From: Congeria kusceri
Lineage: Eukaryota; Mollusca; Bivalvia; Myida; Dreissenidae
Length of the DNA: 64,000 nt
Direction: 5' to 3'
Assembly: GCA_027627225.1 (NCBI GenBank)
Contig: CM051034.1
Location: 14,499,480-14,563,479 of the forward strand
The notes under the pieces were generated by a model, which saw only the letters and a list, made by a program, of their open reading frames with translations, did no database searches and was not told where the DNA came from. The position numbers and the translations under genes are program-made. Positions 52,001 to 61,000 of the stretch are shown in pieces. Each line of letters opens with the position of its first letter. The first letter of the stretch is position 1.

Positions 52001-55000
52001 TGCGCAAGACTGGTGAAGATTGGATGAAAAATGAAGTCTCTATCCTGAATAATGTCCATTTTTGTAAAATTTTAAATAAACAAAGGGCAATAACTCTGGT
52101 GTTTGAAACACAATATGGCCCATTTTTGGCATCTGCTGAGATCTGATGGTCATACACAAACTGTGAAAGTTTGGTTAAGATTGGATAGAAAAAATCTATA
52201 CGTTGGAAAAGGGCATTTTTGCACTTTTTTTTTATTGAAAAAGGGTCAATAACTCTGGTGTTACTGGTGTGATCTGACCCAATTACAATCCCATCAGAGA
52301 TTTTATGGTCATACACAAACTGTGCATGTTAGGTCTAGATTGAATAATAAATATAGTCTTTATCGCGATAACGGTCCAAATTGTTGATGGCATACAGCAA
52401 CGGATGATGGACAACGGATGATGGACGACGCCGGAGAGGTCCCCTATAACAATAGCTCACCTTAGCACAAAGTGCTCGGTGAGCTAAAAAAAAAAAAAGC
52501 AGGTAACTTTTCAAGAACAAATAAAATAGTATATAATAAACCTTTGCATGTAAATTAATCATTACAATTTCACAAAATACACACAAATCAAAGCCAAATC
52601 ACAGGCAGTTTGCATTCCATAAAACTTTGTCTATAACAAGCAAAGTATTTGCCTAACTGGGTTGTTCAAGACTTTATCAGCTCTTCACGACATTAATATT
52701 TCGTTTTAATCAACACTCAATACTGATAAATTGAGAACTATTTCTTTTTCATAGACATTGACATCCAAATTTCATGTGAAACTGTATGATGTGTAGTAGT
52801 GTACCTAATTTGCTTTCTCGAAATACGAAAATAATGGACAAAACTGCAAATGTAGATGCAATATCCAACTAGTTCAAGTTCACAAGTGTCAAATGCTTTT
52901 TCATTCACATTATAGCAGCACAGATCGTTTTTTCCTCTATATCTTACTGGTCCAAATATGGCCACAATTCACGATCACAAATATGGGTAATTTTCCTAAT
53001 AAAAGAAAACAATCCCAGTAAAATGTACATCAAATTCTGTTTATACAGCCCCAAAATGGAACTGCTTTTTTGTTTTTCCAGTGCCACAAACGGCCATGTC
53101 ATATGTATAAGCTATAAACCATCAGTTCATTTATCATACAGATTTTTAACCCTTAGTCAAAATTGTTGAAGTATGGCAAGAACTTCTCTCACTTTAAAAC
53201 TTAAATACAGTCAACTCCCAATTGCTCAGTCGCAATAACCGGCAAGAAAACTTTGGGACATCGAAACTTCGAGCTTAACGGAGTTCGAGAATGTGTACTT
53301 ATATAAGTAAGGGCAGTAATGCGTCTGCCTTATTTTCAAATCTCCAACTGAGGGTTTTCAGATATCTATAATGTTTTTCATAGACTTCAAACAATTATTT
53401 TGTGTTCAAACATTTTATTTAAATATTTTACTTATTTTAGTTTATGAAAGCTGTGAAATCGATTATTCCATTCTCGCAACACTTCAGAGTTATTAACCGC
53501 ATCTAATATATTAATTTAACGACTCTGTGCGACCGAAGCTGGTTCGAGCCAAACAAACAATTAATTGTGTAAAAACTTAACTGGTCCGTGACAAACACTT
53601 GGAGCCATCTGAAAATTCGACCCTCGCGAATTTGAGCCAAACGACAGAAATTTATATGAATATGAAGCAATAAAATATCGGTCCCTCGAAGAAACTTCCA
53701 GCCAACAAGAAATTCGAGACAAGCGAGTCTGAGCCATCTGGAGTCGACTGTATGTATTTTAATTATTTTTTTTTACTAATAAAGAATAATGATTACAATA
53801 TACTAATTTCATATGGATTATCATACACAATCTAAACTGTATTAGCTACAGCAAAACACTGCAAATGACAATCAATTTTTTCCAAGTATAAAGATTTAAT
53901 GGCATTAAACTAAAACATTTGTGGCGCGTCGTGAGAAAACCGGTCTTAATGCTTGTGCGTAAAGTGTAGTCCCAGATTAGCCTGTGAAGTCCGCACAGGC
54001 TAATCCAGGACGGCACTTTCCGCCTACAGTGAATTTATGTTTAGAAGAGACTTCCTTGAAACAGAAAATACCACAAAAGCGGAAAGTGCCGTCCCGGATT
54101 AGCCTGTGCAGACTGATCAGGCTAATGCTGGACAACACTTTACGCACATGCATTAAGTCCGGTTTTCCCACGACGCCCTCATTTGTTAGCGACATTTTTC
54201 CTAAAACTTAGGCAAGAAGGCTTCCCGCCAAATATTTTTCATGACCCACCTGCCTTCTGCATGACCTTCAGGAGAGTGGCCTCTAGACAAGAGCCTCGGC
54301 TGCCTCCCTCCCCTAGCATGTGAAGCTGAATTGAGAAATATCCTCTAAATACATTTGTGGCGCGTCGTGGGAAAACCGGGCCTAATGCATGTGTGTAAAG
54401 TGTCGTCCCGGATTAGCCTGTGCAGTCCACACAGGCTAATCCGGGACGGCACTTTCGCCTACAGTGGATTTATGTTAAGAAGAGACCTCCTTGAAACAGA
54501 AAATACCATAAAAGCGGAAAGTGCCATCCCGGATTAGCCTGTGCGGACCGCACAGGCTAAACTGGGACGACACTTTACGCACATGCATTATGACCGATTT
54601 CTCATGACGCGCCACATTTATATTTGATTTTTAAACTTATTTATTAAAGTGGGTATGTATGATTTTTGATAGCAATTATTTTCAAAATAAGCAGGTGAAA
54701 GTGAAAGAATGACTTGAAATTCGATAAAACAACATAAACATAACAAAACAAAAATAAATTATGTCAAATAGATAAATAAACATGTTTGTCGACTTTGCTT
54801 CATTTATTAGTGTTGTTTAACCTAAGACAACTTTCGAGTAAGCATATTTTAGCTTTCGGTTTTACAGGCGAGAAATATTTTGGGATTTAAAAAAAAACAA
54901 GTTTATTATTCATTTTACAGCAGTGGTTCTTCATAAATTGTCTTCCATTTGAAGTCAAAAATTCTGGACAGGTAATAAATTTCATTTATGTTTTATTTAT

Positions 55001-58000
55001 GCCACTTTATCTGTGGTAAGATCTTACATACACACTTAAACATACAATTGTTATCCACTAAACTTCTTAGGCTGATGGACATGTAGCAAGTAAAAATCTA
55101 CTATTAGAGGTACTATGGCTATGAAAAAGTGATCTTAAATAAGAAAAAAAAATAAAAAATTTGTGTAATGCATATGCATAATACATGATACAAATTGTCT
55201 GGAAGTGAAAATTTGTTGATGACACAAAAATTACAACTTTTAAGTATCATAATAAAGTATTATTATAAACACAGTGTTTATGGCATAATTCAATCTGTTC
55301 AATAACACGAGTAGCAGTGGCATTACTTTTTTGAATGATCCAAATTTGCCAATATAAGAACCTCAACTAAAAAAAAAAATCAATAATAACTCAAACCTCA
55401 AACCTTAACATTTTGCTATATGGAGATCCCAATAAGTCTATGGAATTCAATGAAACAGTTTTGCATGCATTCAAAATGTTGTAAAAACTTGTAATCTAAT
55501 CCCATCGCATGTTTGATGCAAATACATGTAAATATGTGGCGCGTTGTGGGAAAACCGGACTTGATGCATGTGCGTTAAGTGTCGTCCCGGATTAGACTGT
55601 GCAGTGTCATCCCGGATTAGACTGTGCAGTCTGCACAGTCTAATCCAGGACGGCACTTTCCGCTTTTATGGTATTTGTTGTTTCAAGGAAGTCTCTTCTA
55701 AACATAAATCCACTGTAGGCGGAAAGTGCCATCCCGGATTAGCCTGTGCGCACTGCACATGCATTAAGCCGGGTTTTCCCACGACGCGCCTCATATGTTT
55801 AAACTAATGAGTAGCAGTCCTCAACCCCAGTCTTCTCACCTCGTCGACCACAACCAGGCCTAGGTTTTCTATCCGATCAGTCTCAATCAGGCTGTTCACA
55901 ATGGACTGAGCCTTCTCTATCGTGGCTATGTACAGGGACCGGTTGCTCTGCCTCCTGATGGGGGGAAACCTGCCCTTGCTCCCTGCGTACTCCTCCACGT
56001 AGAAATTGAGATCGACAGCAAAGATGGACATGTTGCGAACCTGACGAAGCAGATATTGAATTAGATATAACAAGGAATATAGAGCAAATTTCATGACAAA
56101 AATGACTAACATTTCTTTTACAATAAATTTAAATGGTCCTTGCTGTTTTAATTCAATTCTACAAAAACCTATATTTTCTTCCGCAATGGACACACACTGA
56201 AGTATGAAATCTGTACAACTTTTCACTGCATGTTTGGAACCAACTGTTATATGAATTCTGTATTTCAAGAAATACCAATTGTTTGTTGTAATGGGGACAC
56301 ACAGTGTAATATCAGTTTGCTTAAAGAAATACCAACATTTTAGAGTAGATGTAGGGAAAGATCTAGGAATAGTAAAGGTACAGGGTGCTGCTAAAATGAA
56401 GCAGAGGGAAAGCTGGACCAGTTGTTTGAAATTGGTTCAAAAATTGGTTAATGCTTATAACTAAGGTTTTTTTAACATCTTCTCTTCATTTATAATTGAA
56501 TTTGCCAAACTGTATCAAATTTTACAGATATTCAATATTCCATTGTACCAGCCCAGAAGGGCAGCAGGGGAACCAGAAAGGGGCATGGGGGAATGCCCTG
56601 CATTTTCATTCTGGACCTTTTCCAAAAGATGCAAAAGGCAATGTCTACTAACAACCACCAACCTTTTCCTGAACAATGGATGAAAATGGCAGTATCAGCA
56701 GTGCATCCCCAAAGCTCTAGTTTTTGTGTAGAGGTTAAGTGCACACTCAAACCAGAGTAAATGGGGGTAAATGTATACTCAGTAACAAAATAATGAGCGG
56801 TAAATGTACTTTCAGTTGGAAAATTCTTAGCTCAAATGTATAAAGGAAAACAATAAAGTAATCTTAAGTAATGTAGAATACATTTCATGAAAATAATATG
56901 AAATGTTTTAAGTAAGGAACTTAAACATATATACACCAATAGGATAACATTAATGGGTCTGTTTTTCAATCCCATGTGTATAGAACAGAACAGAACAGAA
57001 AGTTTATTTTGTAAATAAAGGCCACCGGCCTACAATACAACATACAATCAAACTTATATAATGAAGGTTGCGTCTCACAATCGTGCACAATAAACATGTA
57101 AATCGATGTCTGTTTTCATTAACTGAAAAATATATGTCATCATTTTCTGTAGTACAACTTCATTTGTGGATTGCATAAGATTTATAAAGATGCAACATCA
57201 CTTTGGCCGTTAAACCATAAATACAAATATAAATTGCATTTTTGTATATATTTTAAACACTCAAAAAATACATGAAATTCTGTTTCTACTATTCTTATTT
57301 GCAACTGTTCTAGACAAAAAGTACAATAACGTTCTTCTCTTAAAATACCTGCATGTCATCCGGTTTCTATGGCAAATTTATGGTCAGAACATCTAAATTT
57401 AGCAAAGCTTTTACGATAACAAAAAGGAATGTTAACAGATAAATATTTTTTTGTGACAGGTAGAATGGCTTGCCTTTTCTCCGAAAAGTCGAGCTAAAAA
57501 AAATAAAAAAAATTACATTACATGCAAATGGCAATCTGGTCTACCTTTTCCTGCACAATGGATACAAAGGGCAGTATGAGAAGTGCATCCCTCTTGTGGC
57601 ACAACAGCTCCTTCAAGATCAGTATCTCGGCAACCAGAGTCTTCCCTCCGCTGGTTGGCAGCGAGTACACGAGGTTGCCGCGCCTGGCAAGGGCAGGCAA
57701 CTGCAGGCACTCTTCTTGCCAATCTGGCATCATTGAAGAAATCAAATGCAACATACTGCTACAATCAAAACAGTATTAAGTATTATAGGCATTAAAATGG
57801 TTTTCCATTCCTGGCAACAACAAAAAACGCGAACAAATGTACTGATTTACTGCTTCCCATAAATTCTTCAAATGAGTTTTTTGACAGTGATATTTTAAAT
57901 ATAGTAAAAACTGTCGTTTCTTCTTGAAACATGCAGTTAACTTATACTTCCCTGTGCAAACAGACAAGCCATGTGCAAAATGACAACTTACACAGTTCAA

Positions 58001-61000
58001 TATTTTTAGATACACTTCCTTGTCAAATACTTATTTTATTAAAAAAACAAGAGATGATATTTAAATGTCAGAGAATATCAGTATTTTGATTTTAGTGGCA
58101 CCCATATATTAACACTGAAATATATTGTACCGTATAGAGAACTGATTCCTCTGTGGTTATGCAGCAGATTTTTCACAAGGGTGGGCAGGCCATAAAACGG
58201 TCCCACGTCCAAGGCAGACTGTTCCTTTAATATCTCCACCTCCAGCTGTACCTTTTCTAGCACCTATAAAATGTTATGAGTGTAGAAACATATTAGGCAT
58301 GTTGTGGGAAACCTGGACTTAATGAATCTTTGTAAATTGTCGTCCCAGACTAGCCTGTGCAGTCCGCACAGGCTAATCCAGGACAACACTTTCCGCTTTA
58401 ATGGTATTTTCTGTTTCAAGGAAGTCTCTTCTAAACATAAATCCACTGTAGGTGGAAAGTGTCGTCCTGGATTCGCCTGTGCAGACTGCACAGGCTAATC
58501 TGGGACGACATTTTATGCAGTTGCATTAAGCCTGGGTTTCCCACAACATGCCTCATAAATTAAAGTGCAATATAAGCATGTGCACATTTGCCCAAGACTT
58601 TCTCTGGATCTTATATCTATGGTGTCCTACAATGTGTTGGAAATAATCTGATGTATTTATAGTACATTTAAGGTAAATGTAAGTAATAAATTACCACCAC
58701 AAATAAACTACCACCACAAAATATACAATGAAACAAATATAACTGAAATTTTGGTCAATGTACATGTTTATCTTCGAACAGAAGCATGTCAGATTTTTAA
58801 CCAAAGTCACCAGACGTATGATATTTACCTGTTCTCTCAGCTGATCCGCTATGACCCTCTGGCCTTGTGGAGTCCTCTTGCCAGCATTCTCCTGAAGAAC
58901 AAAATACTATGTAATACTTATAGACATGCCCCTGAATGTGGACAAAATGAATACAGATCTAATAACGTCGTGTGTTAAAAGGAATACAGTACAGCACTTT
59001 TCCTCACTACTTTGGGAATGGTACCGGTGCCTGTCCAATGTGGCAAATTAGCGTCCTTTTTATAACAAGATTGGGAATTGTATCACTTTCACTAAAAACT
59101 AGTGATGTCAACGAATAATCGAATACCTGATCCAATATTCAAATAGAATATAGCTATTCAAATATCAAAATTAAAATCTAAAACTAGAAAAGAAAACTGA
59201 ACATATTTCCTCTGCTACGGTGATATTCTAAAAACTGACAGAAGGATGTGAAAACAATAAGTTACAATAAATTTACTCGAAAACAGCTCGTTTCATTGAA
59301 TCTCTCACTGGTATATTTTGTTCGGAGTCGGTAAATTGAAAGCTAATTTTTTTACAGGAACACGATATTTCCTGATTTTTTTTATTTTGTTCAGTGATTT
59401 TGGAATTGTTTAACTTCAAATTGGGAAAATTGACATGTAAATTGGATTGGGAAAGGTACCATTTTCCAGTACCAAATTTACTTGTAGGAACAACACTGCA
59501 GTATCCACCATGTCGTCCCTGGACACAATGTTGTATACCTACATAAGGAGTATGTAATATAGCATTCTACAGTACTGTATAATTACTTGTGTCCAAGAAA
59601 AACTGTCTTTCTAGATGATACTTGTGTAATGTATTTCAAACAATTATGCTAAAAAATAAATAATGAACTAATAAAAACAATACTTCTACAAAAATATGTA
59701 TTGCCATTTTTGATACACTATTTACAACTTTGGACATAAACATTTGTTGTACATTTGAATTCGTGGATTAGCTCGCCCACGAAATCCACGAAAATTAGTG
59801 TCCGACGAATAATACTGTTTTCAAAGTATACAGTCACTAATCATGACTGAATAATTTACATTAATTTACCACCAGACGTTTCTTGATTTTCTCCTGCAGG
59901 GAGCTGGGTCCGGGTGTAGCTGGCAAAATGGTAACAGGATTGGAGGACAAGGACTGGTTTCCACTTTTGCTGCAATCTCCAAAACTCATAGCGGAATTCT
60001 TAATCAATTGCCGTGGTGATTGGTTTCCAGCAAGCGTCTGTTGGAAACTTTTCTTGTCTTTGTTCACAATAACATTCTCATGATTAACACTGTCTTTAAT
60101 ATTGTTTGATCTAGAAAAGTTCAACATATCACTTGGTTGTTTATCACAGATTAGGCTTTGTGTATGACTTGATATACCACAGTCCAGCTGGGTCAATTCA
60201 TCTGAATTACTTTTAAGAACCGGCATTTTGTTACTTCCCTCATTTTCTTCACAAACGCTTTCATCGAACATGTCCGACGACGTATTAGCAGCATCATTGT
60301 CTTCTTGCGACTCAACAAAAACACCAGTCATATTAATCACACCGGTCCCTGGAATCTGAGACTCTACAAGCTGGGAACCAGTACAAAGTTTCCCAGTCTC
60401 ACACGCCTGAGATGGGGCCATATTCTGTGTAACTGCATTCGGGAACTGGGAACCAGAACACGAGTCATGAAGAATTGAGTTATACTGGGTGCCAGACACC
60501 AGTTCACCCTGTGTCTGGGTAAAATGTTGACCAGTCCTGCCAGTAAGTACTCGTTCAAAGGGTGTACACCTGTATCTAACTCCTTCAGAATCTTTCAATT
60601 GTGTTGTATCTACACACGTCAGCAGAATCTGGGATTCTTCAAAACTTTTATCACCACCTGTCTCACTTATATTCTTCATAGGCACAGCTGATTCTGAGTC
60701 TGTCCTTTTATATGAATTAACACTGTTTTTCCCATAAACCTGTCCACTGCTGGCAAATTTGTTTCTCAAACCACGACATGACTGTGGATTTCTACACAGT
60801 TTACTTTCACAGGCACACTTACTGACCAGCTTGCTTGACTGCGTGGCATAACTCTCCTCACACAACGTATCTTCCCCCACAAACGAAAAGGAAAAAGAAT
60901 CGTCAGTGCATTTTGATTTAAAATACTGTGCTTGACTCCCATTGTTGCTTAGTTCTGTCCCCAATGGTTGCGTTGGTTTGTAATTCCTGAACCTATTATT

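Noticed and set aside
51765..52316. 183-aa minus-strand ORF
   Set aside because: It reads through ~150-bp minisatellite units of a repeat element and has no recognised domain.
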